Source: Falsiroseomonas sp051433165
Lineage (GTDB): Bacteria > Pseudomonadota > Alphaproteobacteria > Acetobacterales > Acetobacteraceae
Reading direction: 5' to 3'
Assembly: GCF_051433165.1 (NCBI RefSeq)
Contig: NZ_JBHMFS010000015.1
Span: forward strand, 86,904 to 150,903
DNA: 64,000 nt
Shown: positions 9,074-17,484 of the stretch, one piece after another
How positions within the stretch are numbered: the first letter of the stretch is position 1
Layout: the number at the start of each line of letters is the position of its first letter
Program-made: the position numbers and the translations under genes
Notes under the pieces: model-generated
Told to the model about the DNA's origin: nothing
Database searches by the model: none
The model's input: only the letters and a program-made list of their open reading frames with translations

Positions 9074-9820
9074 ATGGCATGGGAACCCCCGATGAACATG
9101 GAGGAGCGGCTGAAGGCCCTTCTCCTGCCGGCGCGGCTGCAACTGCACTATCAGGTGGCGCGGGAGAAGGTGCGCGGCGAGGCGGAACTTCGCCTGGTGC
9201 CGTTCCTGGCCGACCGGCGCCGCGCCTCCCTGGATATCGGGGCCAATCGGGGCGTCTGGTCCGAGGTGCTGCGGCACCACTCCCTGTGCGTCCATGCCTT
9301 CGAACCGAACCCGAAAATGTACCGGCTGCTGCGGCGTGGCGTGGCAAGGGGCGTCACCCCGCACCCGATCGCGCTGTCCGACCGGGCCGGCCACTCGGCG
9401 CTGATGGTGCCGAAGGGCACGCGTGGCTATTCCAACCAGGGCGCCTCCCTCAGCGCCGAGAAGATCGGCAGCGCCGAGCATCGCAGCGTGGCGGTGGAAA
9501 CCACGCGGCTGGACGATCTCGATCTCGGCCCGATCGGCTTCATCAAGATCGATGTCGAGGGGCATGAGATGGCGGTGATCGCCGGCGCCACCGAAACCCT
9601 CGCGCGCCACCGCCCCAACCTGATCGTGGAGATCGAGGAGAAACACGCGCATCGCCCGATCGCGGAGCTGCTCGGCGCCGTCTGCGCGCATGGGTATGAG
9701 GCCTTCGCGCTGGATCGCGGCGGGCTGCGGCGGGTGGCGCAGCTCGACCTGGCGGCGCGACATGCCCGGGACGCCGCGCGGGGGGACTACATCTTCAACT
9801 GGATCTTCCTGCCGCGCTGA
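9074..9820 (+). CDS. FkbM-family SAM-dependent methyltransferase
   Basis: 248 residues. DIGANRG at 54-60 is the SAM-binding glycine motif and FIKIDVEGHE at 156-165 is the FkbM family hallmark. Such enzymes O-methylate sugars or other hydroxyls, often on exported polysaccharides. The start at 9074 has GAGGAGG upstream, and the gene begins four bases after the glycosyltransferase stop, so co-expression is likely. The acceptor is unknown; the neighbour suggests a surface glycan. Confidence 0.85.
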   Translation: MAWEPPMNMEERLKALLLPARLQLHYQVAREKVRGEAELRLVPFLADRRRASLDIGANRGVWSEVLRHHSLCVHAFEPNPKMYRLLRRGVARGVTPHPIALSDRAGHSALMVPKGTRGYSNQGASLSAEKIGSAEHRSVAVETTRLDDLDLGPIGFIKIDVEGHEMAVIAGATETLARHRPNLIVEIEEKHAHRPIAELLGAVCAHGYEAFALDRGGLRRVAQLDLAARHARDAARGDYIFNWIFLPR

Positions 9821-9862
9821 GCGCCCGTGGCGGGCCTTGCGCCGTCGCCTATCGGTCCGCTA

Positions 9863-9880
9863 TATCGTTGTTCGACGATA
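9863..9880. promoter_or_regulatory. Putative ArsR operator
   Basis: Inverted repeat TATCGT-N6-ACGATA with perfect six-base arms, ending 16 bases before the GTG start of arsR. Position and AT-rich arms in a GC-rich context fit an autoregulatory site for the adjacent ArsR repressor, which would be released by arsenite. Inferred from position and symmetry. Confidence 0.6.
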
Positions 9881-9896
9881 GACGAAGGCGCGTGAC

Positions 9897-10259
9897 GTGG
9901 CCGATCTTGCCGAGCCGACGCTGATGCCCGCCGCGGAGGCCGATGCCATCGCCGCACTGGCCAAGGCGCTGGCGCATCCGGCACGGGTTCGGATCATCGC
10001 CTTCCTGCTCTCGCGGCCGGGCTGCATCGGCGGGGACATCGTGGACGAGGTCGGCCTCGCCCAATCCACCGTCTCCGAGCATCTGCGGATCCTCAAGGCC
10101 TCGGGCCTGGTGGTCGGCACCTTCGAGCATCCGCGCATCTGCTACGCGCTCGACCCCGCCGCGCTGGCCCCGTTGCAGGGGATGATCGGCGCCATTGCGG
10201 CGCGTGCCGCGGGGGATGGGGCCGCGAATTGCTACACGCCGGCAGGGAGGACAAGATAG
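9897..10259 (+). CDS. arsR: ArsR/SmtB-family transcriptional regulator (arsenic-type)
   Basis: 120-residue winged-helix repressor. The recognition region VGLAQSTVSEHLRILKASGLV spans about residues 52-72. It lacks the classic CxC of enterobacterial ArsR but carries Cys43, Cys82 and Cys112, which could form a three-thiolate arsenite site like those in other ArsR branches. GTG start at 9897; the stop abuts the acr3 start. It most likely represses itself and the arsenite exporter through the inverted repeat just upstream. Confidence 0.85.
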   Translation: MADLAEPTLMPAAEADAIAALAKALAHPARVRIIAFLLSRPGCIGGDIVDEVGLAQSTVSEHLRILKASGLVVGTFEHPRICYALDPAALAPLQGMIGAIAARAAGDGAANCYTPAGRTR

Positions 10260-11351
10260 ATGTCCGCATTCGAACGCTATCTCTCCCTCTGGGTCGCGCT
10301 GGCCATCCTGGTTGGCGTGGTGCTCGGCCAGATCGCGCCAGGGTTTGTCGGGGTGCTGGCCGGGCTGGAATACGGCTCGGTCAATTTCGTCGTCGCCGTG
10401 CTGATCTGGTTCATGGTCTATCCGATGATGGTGGCGGTGGATTTCCGCGCCCTCGCCCGGGTGCATGAGCGCCCCAAGGGGATGATCATCACGCTTGCGG
10501 TGAATTGGCTGATCAAGCCCTTCACCATGGCGGCCCTCGGCCTGGTCTTCTTCGAGTGGATCTTCGCGCCCTTCATCGAACCGGGCACCGCCGGACAGTA
10601 CATTGCCGGCATGATCCTGCTGGGCACGGCGCCCTGCACGGCGATGGTGTTCGTCTGGTCGCAGATGACCAAGGGCGATCCGAACTACACGCTGGCGCAG
10701 GTCTCGCTGAATGATGCGGTGATGGTCTTCGCCTATGCGCCCATCGTGGCGCTGCTGCTGGGCGTGACCGACATCGTCGTGCCGTGGGAAACGCTGGTGC
10801 TGTCCGTGGTGCTCTATGTCGTGATCCCGCTGGCGGCGGGGGTGCTGACGCGGATGCTGATGACGCGCGGCGCCGGCCCCGCTGAGGCGGAGGCCGCGGT
10901 CGGTGCCTTCACGGCCAGGGTCAAGCCATTCTCCGTGGTGGGGCTGCTGGCGACGGTGGCGATGCTGTTCGCCTTCCAGGGCGAGGTGATCCTGACTCAG
11001 CCGCTTGTGATCGCGATGATCGCCGTGCCGCTGCTGATCCAGTCCTACGGCATGTTCGCGGTGGCCTACTGGGCCGCCAAGGCGTGGCGCGTGCCGCACA
11101 AAGTGGCCGCGCCCTGCGCCATGATCGGCACCTCCAACTTCTTCGAACTGGCGGTCGCGGTGGCGATCGGGCTGTTCGGGCTGAACTCGATCGCGGCGCT
11201 CGTCACCGTGGTGGGCGTGCTGGTGGAGGTGCCGGTGATGCTGTCACTCGTCTGGTTCGCGAACCGTACAACCCACTGGTTCCCGCCAGAGGGGTTGCCG
11301 GCCGATGAGCCTGCCGCAGGCGCGGATCAGGCCGCGGTCCGGTCCCGATAG
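10260..11351 (+). CDS. arsB: Arsenite efflux transporter, ACR3 family
   Basis: 363-residue membrane protein with about ten helices. The segment LLGTAPCTAMVFVWS holds Cys126, the conserved cysteine of Acr3 permeases needed for arsenite export; GTSNFFELAVAVAIGLFG is a second family block. It extrudes As(III) using the proton gradient. It starts directly after the arsR stop (TAGATG). Its 3' end overlaps the convergent P-type ATPase gene by 25 bases. Confidence 0.92.
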   Translation: MSAFERYLSLWVALAILVGVVLGQIAPGFVGVLAGLEYGSVNFVVAVLIWFMVYPMMVAVDFRALARVHERPKGMIITLAVNWLIKPFTMAALGLVFFEWIFAPFIEPGTAGQYIAGMILLGTAPCTAMVFVWSQMTKGDPNYTLAQVSLNDAVMVFAYAPIVALLLGVTDIVVPWETLVLSVVLYVVIPLAAGVLTRMLMTRGAGPAEAEAAVGAFTARVKPFSVVGLLATVAMLFAFQGEVILTQPLVIAMIAVPLLIQSYGMFAVAYWAAKAWRVPHKVAAPCAMIGTSNFFELAVAVAIGLFGLNSIAALVTVVGVLVEVPVMLSLVWFANRTTHWFPPEGLPADEPAAGADQAAVRSR

Positions 11352-13768
11352 GCCAGAAGCCGCAGGGCGTTCGCCACCACCAGCAGCGTCGATCCTTCAT
11401 GGAACACCACCGCCACGCCGAGTTGCAGGCCGGCCAGCGTGGCCGGCACCAGCACGGCCACCATGCCCAGGCTGATCCACAGATTCTGCCGGATGATCCG
11501 GTTGGTGGCTCGGCTCAGCCCGATGACGAAGGGCAGGTGGTTCAGGTCGTCGCCCATCAGCGCCACATCGGCGGTCTCCAGCGCCACCGCGGACCCCGCG
11601 GCACCCATGGCGATGCCCACCGTCGCATGGGCCATGGCGGGCGCGTCGTTCACGCCGTCGCCCACCATGGCCACCTCCTGCTCCGCGCGGAAGCGCTGGA
11701 TGGCCGCGACCTTGTCCTCCGGCATCAGATCGCCCCAGGCCTCGTCCAGCCCGACCTGCTGCGCCACCGCCTGCGCGACGCGGCTGTTGTCGCCGGACAT
11801 CATGACCATGCGGGTAACGCCGAGCTGGCGCAGACGGCGGATCACCCCGGCGGCGGCTTCGCGGGGCGTATCCATCAGGCCGATGGCGCCGAGGTAGTCC
11901 TCACCCCGCCGCACCACCATGATGGTGCGGCCACGCGCTTCCAGGTCTGAGATCGAGGCTTGGACGGCGGCCGGTATCGGCGGCCCCTCGATCTCCGCGA
12001 ACAGCGCGGCCTTGCCGACAAAGACGGGATCCTCGCCGATCCGCGCCGCCAGGCCGCGGCCGGTGAGGCTCCGCACATCCGCCGCCTCCGGCACCGCCAC
12101 CCCGGCCCCGAGCCTGGCTTGTCCATCACGGACGACAGCCGCTGCGAGCGGATGGTCGCTGAGCGTCTCCACGGCGATGGCGACCGTCAGCAGGGCGTCT
12201 TCGACAACGCCGGGCGCCGGCAGCACATCCGTCATCCGCGGCTTGCCTTCGGTGAGCGTGCCGGTCTTGTCGAAGGCGATGGCGCCCAGCTTCCCCAGAT
12301 TCTCCAGCGGCCCGCCGCCCTTCACCAGCACGCCGCCGCGTGCCGCCCGCGCGACACCGGACAGCACCGCGCTCGGGGTCGAGATGGCCAGCGCGCAGGG
12401 GCTGGCGGCGACCAGCACCGCCATGGCGCGGTAGAAGCTCTCGCCGAAGCTTTCGTCGATCACCACCCAGGCGAACAGCAGGATAACGACGAAGACCAGG
12501 ACGATCGGCACGAAGATGCGCTCGAAGTTGTCGGTGAAACGCTGCGTCGGGGATTTCTGGGCCTCGGCCTCATTTACCATGCGGACGAGCCGCGCGAGGG
12601 AGGTGTCCGCCGCCAGCCGGGTGACCTGCATCTCCAGCGCGCCGCTGCCATTGATGGTGCCGGCATAGACGCGGTTTTCCGCCGGCAGACCCTCCGGCCG
12701 TGCCGCGGCGCGCGCCGCATCCGCCACTGCGCGCTTGTCCACCGGCACGCTTTCCCCGGTGATCGGCGCCTGGTCGACGCTGCTTTCGCCGAGGGTGACG
12801 AAGCCATCGGAGGGGATGCGCGTATTCGGGCGCAGGATGAGGGTGTCGCCGATCAGCAGCTCGGCGACGGGCACCTTCTCCGTTGCGCCGTCCCGGCGGC
12901 GTTCGGCGGTGGGCGGCGCGAGGTCGGCCAGGGCCTCGATCGCCCGCCGCGCGCGCCCCATGGCGTAATGCTCCAGCGCATGGCCGATGCTGAACAGGAA
13001 CAGCAGCAGCGCGCCCTCGGCCCATTTGTCGAGCGCCGCCGCACCGGCCGCGGCGACCAGCATCAGCGTGTCGATCTCGAAGCGGCCGAGGCGCAGGCTG
13101 TCCATCGCCTGCCGCAGCGCGAAGTAGCCGCCGAAGCCATAGGCGCCGAGATACAGCACCAGGGGCAGCCAGGCCGGCACGGCGGACAGCCAGGAGGCCA
13201 GAAAGCCCACCACCAGCAGCACGCCGCCGAGCAGCGCGAAGATCAGCTCCGAATTGGCGCCGAAAGGCCCGCCATGCGTGTGCTCGTGCTCGTGCGCCTG
13301 TGCGGGTGCGGGCGTTTCGTCCCGTGCCGCGACTCCCATGCCGCCCAGCGCATGCCGCAGCGTGGCCTCGGAGGTGACGCTGCGGTCGAATTCGATCCGC
13401 ACCGGCCCGGCCGACGAGGCATCCGCCTCCAGCACCCCCGGAAGGCGGGACAGCAGGCCGGTGACGGTGCGGGCGCGGCGGGCATTCGGCAGGCCCTGCA
13501 CCTCCCACAGCACATGGCCGAAGCGCTGCGTCAGCTCGGCGCCAGTGCTGCTCGCAGTCTCCCGCACCCGGGCCAGGCTTGCCAACTGGGGGTCGTAGTG
13601 GATGCATAATTGGGCGGGCTGCCCGCCCACCGGCGGAAGCACATGGGCCTGGTCAATACCCTTATGGGCCATCAGGAGGTTGATCAGCCGGCCAACGCAG
13701 GCATCGGCCTCCCCGGCCACATCCGGCAGCAGGATGCCGAGGTCGAGCCGCAGGCGTTGCGGGTGCAT
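11327..13768 (-). CDS. Heavy-metal P1B-type ATPase with SPC and HEGS motifs
   Basis: 813-residue metal-exporting ATPase. The membrane metal motif is SPC at 456-458 instead of CPC, the phosphorylated aspartate is D500 (DKTGTLTEG), TGES is near 338 and HEGS at 790-793. SPC plus HEG(G/S) marks the P1B-4 group (Co, Zn, Fe or Cd export). Unusually, it has about 150 extra N-terminal residues resembling two degenerate HMA folds without CxxC, followed by a histidine-rich stretch HEHEHTH (159-165). The start at 13768 is tentative. It lies downstream of the arsR-permease-thioredoxin genes on the same strand. Confidence 0.88.
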   Translation of the reverse strand: MHPQRLRLDLGILLPDVAGEADACVGRLINLLMAHKGIDQAHVLPPVGGQPAQLCIHYDPQLASLARVRETASSTGAELTQRFGHVLWEVQGLPNARRARTVTGLLSRLPGVLEADASSAGPVRIEFDRSVTSEATLRHALGGMGVAARDETPAPAQAHEHEHTHGGPFGANSELIFALLGGVLLVVGFLASWLSAVPAWLPLVLYLGAYGFGGYFALRQAMDSLRLGRFEIDTLMLVAAAGAAALDKWAEGALLLFLFSIGHALEHYAMGRARRAIEALADLAPPTAERRRDGATEKVPVAELLIGDTLILRPNTRIPSDGFVTLGESSVDQAPITGESVPVDKRAVADAARAAARPEGLPAENRVYAGTINGSGALEMQVTRLAADTSLARLVRMVNEAEAQKSPTQRFTDNFERIFVPIVLVFVVILLFAWVVIDESFGESFYRAMAVLVAASPCALAISTPSAVLSGVARAARGGVLVKGGGPLENLGKLGAIAFDKTGTLTEGKPRMTDVLPAPGVVEDALLTVAIAVETLSDHPLAAAVVRDGQARLGAGVAVPEAADVRSLTGRGLAARIGEDPVFVGKAALFAEIEGPPIPAAVQASISDLEARGRTIMVVRRGEDYLGAIGLMDTPREAAAGVIRRLRQLGVTRMVMMSGDNSRVAQAVAQQVGLDEAWGDLMPEDKVAAIQRFRAEQEVAMVGDGVNDAPAMAHATVGIAMGAAGSAVALETADVALMGDDLNHLPFVIGLSRATNRIIRQNLWISLGMVAVLVPATLAGLQLGVAVVFHEGSTLLVVANALRLLAYRDRTAA

Positions 13769-13811
13769 CCTGCTCACGGGCGTGCGGCCTGTGCGCGGCG
13801 CCGCGCCCCGG

Positions 13812-14048
13812 TCACGCCGCGATCCAGCGGGCGATGTCCGCGGCCTTCGGCAGGCCGCTGGCATGCACCACCTTGCCATCCACCACCAGGCCGGGGGTGG
13901 AGGCGATGCCATAGCCCGCGATCTCGGCGTAATCCGTCACCTTCTCGATAGTGACCTCCACGCCGGCCTGCGCTGCCGCATCCTTCACCATCTGCACGGC
14001 CGCATCGCAGCGCTTGCAGCCCGGGCCGAGTACCTTGACGTTCCGCAT
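13812..14048 (-). CDS. Small thioredoxin-family protein (redox-active disulfide protein)
   Basis: 78 residues with a thioredoxin fold. The active site CKRC is at residues 11-14, and the cis-proline loop reads ASTPGLVVDGK. It matches the short MJ0307/redox-active disulfide protein 2 type that routinely accompanies ArsP/DUF318-like permeases. It probably serves as a thiol or metal shuttle for that permease. It lies 12 bases after the permease and 43 bases before the ATPase. Confidence 0.85.
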   Translation of the reverse strand: MRNVKVLGPGCKRCDAAVQMVKDAAAQAGVEVTIEKVTDYAEIAGYGIASTPGLVVDGKVVHASGLPKAADIARWIAA

Positions 14049-14060
14049 GGTCGTTGTCCT

Positions 14061-15103
14061 TCAGGCGAAGAGCAGGTTGAACAGGAAGCCCACGGCCAGA
14101 ATGCCGGTGGCGACCACGCCGACGAAGACGGCGATGAGCTTCACCGACAGCACCTTGCGGAGGATGATCATCTCCGGCAGCGACAGCGCGATCACCGACA
14201 TCATGAAGGCCAGCACGGTGCCCAGCGCCGCGCCCTTGCCAAGCAACGCATCGACCACGGGAATGATGCCCGCGGCGTTGGAATACATCGGTATGCCCAC
14301 CACCACGGCGGCCGGCACGGACCACCAGGCATCCTTGCCCATGATGGAAGCGAGCAGTTCCTCCGGCGCATAACCGTGGATCAGCGCGCCCATGGCGATG
14401 CCGGCGATGATCCAGTACCAGACGCGGCCGACGATTTCCTTCACCGAATCCAGGCCGGCGCGGATGCGATCGGGCCAGGTGACGACGACCTCCGGCAGGT
14501 TCGCGGTACCGGCATGGATCTTCAGCACCCAGGGCTCCAGCCAGGATTCCAGCTTGAGCTTGCCGATGATCCAACCCGCCGTGATGGCGATGCCCAGGCC
14601 GAAGACCAAGTAGGTCAGCGCCACCTTCCAGCCGAGCAGCGCGAACAGCAGGCCAAGCGCCACCTCATTCACCATCGGCGCGGCGATCAGGAAGGAGAAG
14701 GTGACGCCGAGCGGCACGCCGGCGGAGACGAAGCCGATGAACAGCGGCACCGCGGAGCGGAGCAGAACGGCGTCACGATGCCGAGCGACGCGGCCATGGC
14801 ATTGCCCACACCCTCTCGCCGCCCCGCCAGCAGGGCGCGGGTGCGTTCCGGGGAGAAGAAGGATCGCACCACGCCCATGGCGAAGACCACCAGCGCCAGC
14901 AGGAGCAGCACCTTCGGCGTGTCATACAGAAAGAAGGCGATCGCCTGGCCGAGATGGCTCGCCGGATCCACAGGCAGCAACGACATCGCCCGTTCGGAGA
15001 AGGGGATCAACTGGCTGTAGAGGGCGGCCCAGACAACCAAGGCGGCCAGGGTGCCGGCCAGCCACGGCACCACCGATGGCGGGCGGATGGTGGTGGCGCT
15101 CAT
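14061..15103 (-). pseudogene. DUF318/ArsP-like permease, broken by a one-base frameshift
   Basis: Reading from ATG 15103, the first frame encodes about 115 residues, including two membrane segments, and ends its recognisable part at GIVTPFCS. The homology resumes in another frame at PLFIGFVSAGVPLGVTFSF and runs to the stop at 14061. Restoring one base between 14758 and 14759 yields the conserved FCSCSAVPLF motif and a 347-residue protein, the normal permease size. Related permeases export metals or organoarsenicals. The ATG overlaps the arsR stop (ATGA). It is either a recent mutation or a sequencing error in a repeated GGAGC context. Confidence 0.8.
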
Positions 15104-15396
15104 GCGGCGAGACTTTCCGGGTGCGGGGGAAGTTCCAGCGCGGCTTCGACAAGGCGTCGAAGAGGAGCCGGCATGGCGGGGTTGAGCCGGTAGCGGACCC
15201 ATTGGGCATCGCGCCGGTCCACCACCAGTCCGGCTTGGCGCAGGACCAGCATGTGGCGGGACATGCGGGACTGGCTGGCGCCGAGCAAAGCCATGAGCTC
15301 GCAGACACAATGTTCACGCCCGTCGCGCAGGTGGCGCAGCGCTGCCAGGCGGGTGGGCTCCGCCAGGGCGGCCAGCAGGGTGACCGGGTCATGCAT
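15100..15396 (-). CDS. ArsR/SmtB-family regulator with CxC motif
   Basis: 98-residue winged-helix repressor. HCVCEL places Cys30 and Cys32 in the recognition helix region, the classic type-1 ArsR metalloid site; ASQSRMSRHMLVLRQAGLV is the DNA-reading segment. I take ATG 15396 as the start because the longer frame to 15438 would run through the palindrome TATTCGAATA, a likely operator. The stop overlaps the permease start, so it heads the permease-thioredoxin-ATPase unit. Confidence 0.83.
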   Translation of the reverse strand: MHDPVTLLAALAEPTRLAALRHLRDGREHCVCELMALLGASQSRMSRHMLVLRQAGLVVDRRDAQWVRYRLNPAMPAPLRRLVEAALELPPHPESLAA

Positions 15397-15413
15397 GGCG
15401 TAATCAATGCGCC

Positions 15414-15423
15414 TATTCGAATA
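15414..15423. promoter_or_regulatory. Putative operator of the second ArsR
   Basis: Perfect ten-base palindrome TATTCGAATA, 18 bases upstream of the preferred arsR start at 15396 on the minus strand. An AT-rich palindrome in this position is typical of ArsR/SmtB autoregulation. It lies in the gap between the divergent arsR unit and the DUF533 gene, so it could affect both. Confidence 0.45.
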
Positions 15424-15601
15424 TGCGGTATGACGCATTTACAGAATGGCCGCCATGCGCCGCGCGCCGGTCGGTACGCGTTGGCATGGGGCGCCGTGCC
15501 GGCTGCCCTTCGGGGCCGCCGAAACAGCCCGCCGCGCTAGCTGCCGGAATGATGACCGTTGGGCGCTTGCAGCGGGCATCTGCCATCGCAACATCCGCTG
15601 C

Positions 15602-16420
15602 ATGATCGACGCCAAATCCCTCCTCGACCGTTTCCTCGGCTCCAGCCAGGGCGCCGCGCCCTCGCCCTGGGGCACCAACCCGGGCCAGGCGCAGCCGCAG
15701 GGCACCGTCCAGCCCGGCGGGCAGCCGCCGGCGCAGGGCATGGGTGGTCTGGCCGACATGGCGCGGCAGGCACTGCAACGCGCCGGCGGTGGGTCCATGG
15801 GGGGTGGCTCCGGCATGGGCGGCTTTGCCGGCGGCGCGGCGGCGGGCGGCATCCTGGGCCTGCTGCTGGGCGGCAAGGGGATGCGGCGCGGCGGTGGGCT
15901 GATCAGCCATGGTGGCGCCGCGGTGCTCGGCGCGCTGGCGCATCGGGCCTGGCAGAACTGGCAGGCCGGCCAGGCCGCCGCGACCGCCCCCGTCGCCACT
16001 CCGCAGGACGCCGCCGCGGTCGATCCGCGCTTCCTGCCCGGCGCCAACCCGGCGGCGGGCGGCGAGGCCTTCGAGCTCGCCCTGATCCGCGCCATGATCG
16101 GCGCCGCCCGGGCCGATGGGCATATCGATGCCGAGGAACGCGCCCGCATTTTTGCGCAGGTGGACAAGACCGGCATGGACGCCGAGGCCAAGGCTTTCGT
16201 CTTCGACGCGCTGGACTCCCCGATCGGTGTCAGCGAAGTGGCCGCCGCGGCGCAGACCCAGGAGCAGGCCAGCGAGCTCTACCTGGTCTCCCGCCTCGCC
16301 GTGGATCCGGACCATCCGGCGGAACGCGCCTATCTACAGGCGCTGGCACACCGGCTGAAGCTGCCGGACGGGCTGGTCGCGCATCTCGACCGGCAGATCG
16401 ACGCCGCCCCCGCATCGTGA
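15602..16420 (+). CDS. DUF533 / TerB-like domain protein
   Basis: 272 residues. The N-terminal 110 residues are low-complexity and rich in Gly, Met, Gln and Pro, with a glycine-rich hydrophobic stretch GGILGLLLGGKG. The C-terminal 130 residues (FELALIRAMIGAARADGHIDAEER...) are a helical DUF533 domain of the TerB superfamily. Such proteins are often membrane-associated; function is not established. No strong ribosome site precedes ATG 15602, so the start is uncertain. The stop overlaps the next gene (GTGA). Confidence 0.8.
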   Translation: MIDAKSLLDRFLGSSQGAAPSPWGTNPGQAQPQGTVQPGGQPPAQGMGGLADMARQALQRAGGGSMGGGSGMGGFAGGAAAGGILGLLLGGKGMRRGGGLISHGGAAVLGALAHRAWQNWQAGQAAATAPVATPQDAAAVDPRFLPGANPAAGGEAFELALIRAMIGAARADGHIDAEERARIFAQVDKTGMDAEAKAFVFDALDSPIGVSEVAAAAQTQEQASELYLVSRLAVDPDHPAERAYLQALAHRLKLPDGLVAHLDRQIDAAPAS

Positions 16421-17484
16421 AGATCACCCGCGTCGAGACGCATCTGCACCGCAGCGATTTCACCTATGGCGCTGGCGCCTCCAGCGGCGGCGGCAACCTT
16501 CGCCTGGCGCGGATCGACACGCTGCTGGTGCGGGTGGAGACGGAGAACGGCCTGCATGGATGGGGGGAGGGCTTCGGCTTCACCCTGGCGCAGACCACGC
16601 AGGATGCGGTGGACCGGCTGATCGGCCCCGCCTGCCTCGGCCAGGATGCGCGCGACATCGCCGGCATCGGCCGCATGCTGGCGCGGCGCTTCCACAATTT
16701 TGGGCGCAACGGGCCGGTGAGCTTCGGCATCTCGGCCATCGACATCGCGCTGTGGGACATTGCCGGCAAGGCGGCCGGCGTGCCGCTGCATGTGCTGCTC
16801 GGCAATGGCAGGCGGGCGCAGGTGCCCGCCTATGCCAGCCTGCTGCGCTACGGCGTGGCCGAGGATGTGGCGCGCAACGCGGCGGAGGCGCGGCGCCGCG
16901 GCTACCACGAGATCAAGCTGCATGAGGTGGATCTGGACTGCATCCGCGCGGCGCGCGCGGCGGCGGGCGATCTGCCGCTGATGCTCGACATCAACTGCGC
17001 CTGGGATGGCGTGGCGCCGGCGCTGGAGTTCTGTGCGGCGGTGCGCGGGATGAACATCGGCTGGGTCGAGGAACCGCTCTGGCCGCCCGAGGACTTTTCC
17101 GATTTTGCGGCGGTGCGGGCCGAGGCGGGCGTGCCGATCGCGGCGGGCGAGAATCTGGGCGGTGCGGAGGATTTCGCGCGGCTGTTCGCCGCCGGCGCGG
17201 TGGATGTGGCGCAGCCGAGTGCCACCAAGCACGGCGGCGTCTCCGGCCTGCTTCGGGTCGCGGCCCTGGCGGAGGCGGCGGGGGTGCGGATGGTGCCGCA
17301 TTCGCCCTATTTCGGCCCGGGCCTGCTGGCGACGCTGCATGTGCTGGCCGCGGCGGACCAGCCGGCGCCGATCGAGATCTATTTTGCGGACCTCGCCACG
17401 CCGGTGTTTCCGGCGCTGGTGGCGAAGGACGGGAAGGTCGCGGTGCCCAGCGGGCCAGGGCTGGGGATGGAACCCAGCCTGTAG
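16417..17484 (+). CDS. Mandelate racemase/muconate lactonizing enzyme family protein
   Basis: 355-residue enolase-superfamily enzyme with an N-terminal capping domain and a TIM-barrel. Likely catalytic elements in order: EIKLHEVD (general-base lysine), LMLDINCAWD (metal Asp), WVEEPLW (metal Glu), AAGENLGG (metal Glu), PSATKHGG and PHSPYFGPGL. It abstracts a proton alpha to a carboxylate with Mg2+. The GTG start overlaps the DUF533 stop, and the gene ends against the convergent phnE. The substrate is unknown; a sugar acid is plausible. Confidence 0.85.
   Translation: MKITRVETHLHRSDFTYGAGASSGGGNLRLARIDTLLVRVETENGLHGWGEGFGFTLAQTTQDAVDRLIGPACLGQDARDIAGIGRMLARRFHNFGRNGPVSFGISAIDIALWDIAGKAAGVPLHVLLGNGRRAQVPAYASLLRYGVAEDVARNAAEARRRGYHEIKLHEVDLDCIRAARAAAGDLPLMLDINCAWDGVAPALEFCAAVRGMNIGWVEEPLWPPEDFSDFAAVRAEAGVPIAAGENLGGAEDFARLFAAGAVDVAQPSATKHGGVSGLLRVAALAEAAGVRMVPHSPYFGPGLLATLHVLAAADQPAPIEIYFADLATPVFPALVAKDGKVAVPSGPGLGMEPSL

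Noticed and set aside
15559..16416. An N-terminal extension of the enolase-superfamily frame upstream to 15559.
   Set aside because: The extension reads DUF533 coding sequence out of frame; the GTG at 16417 gives the family length.
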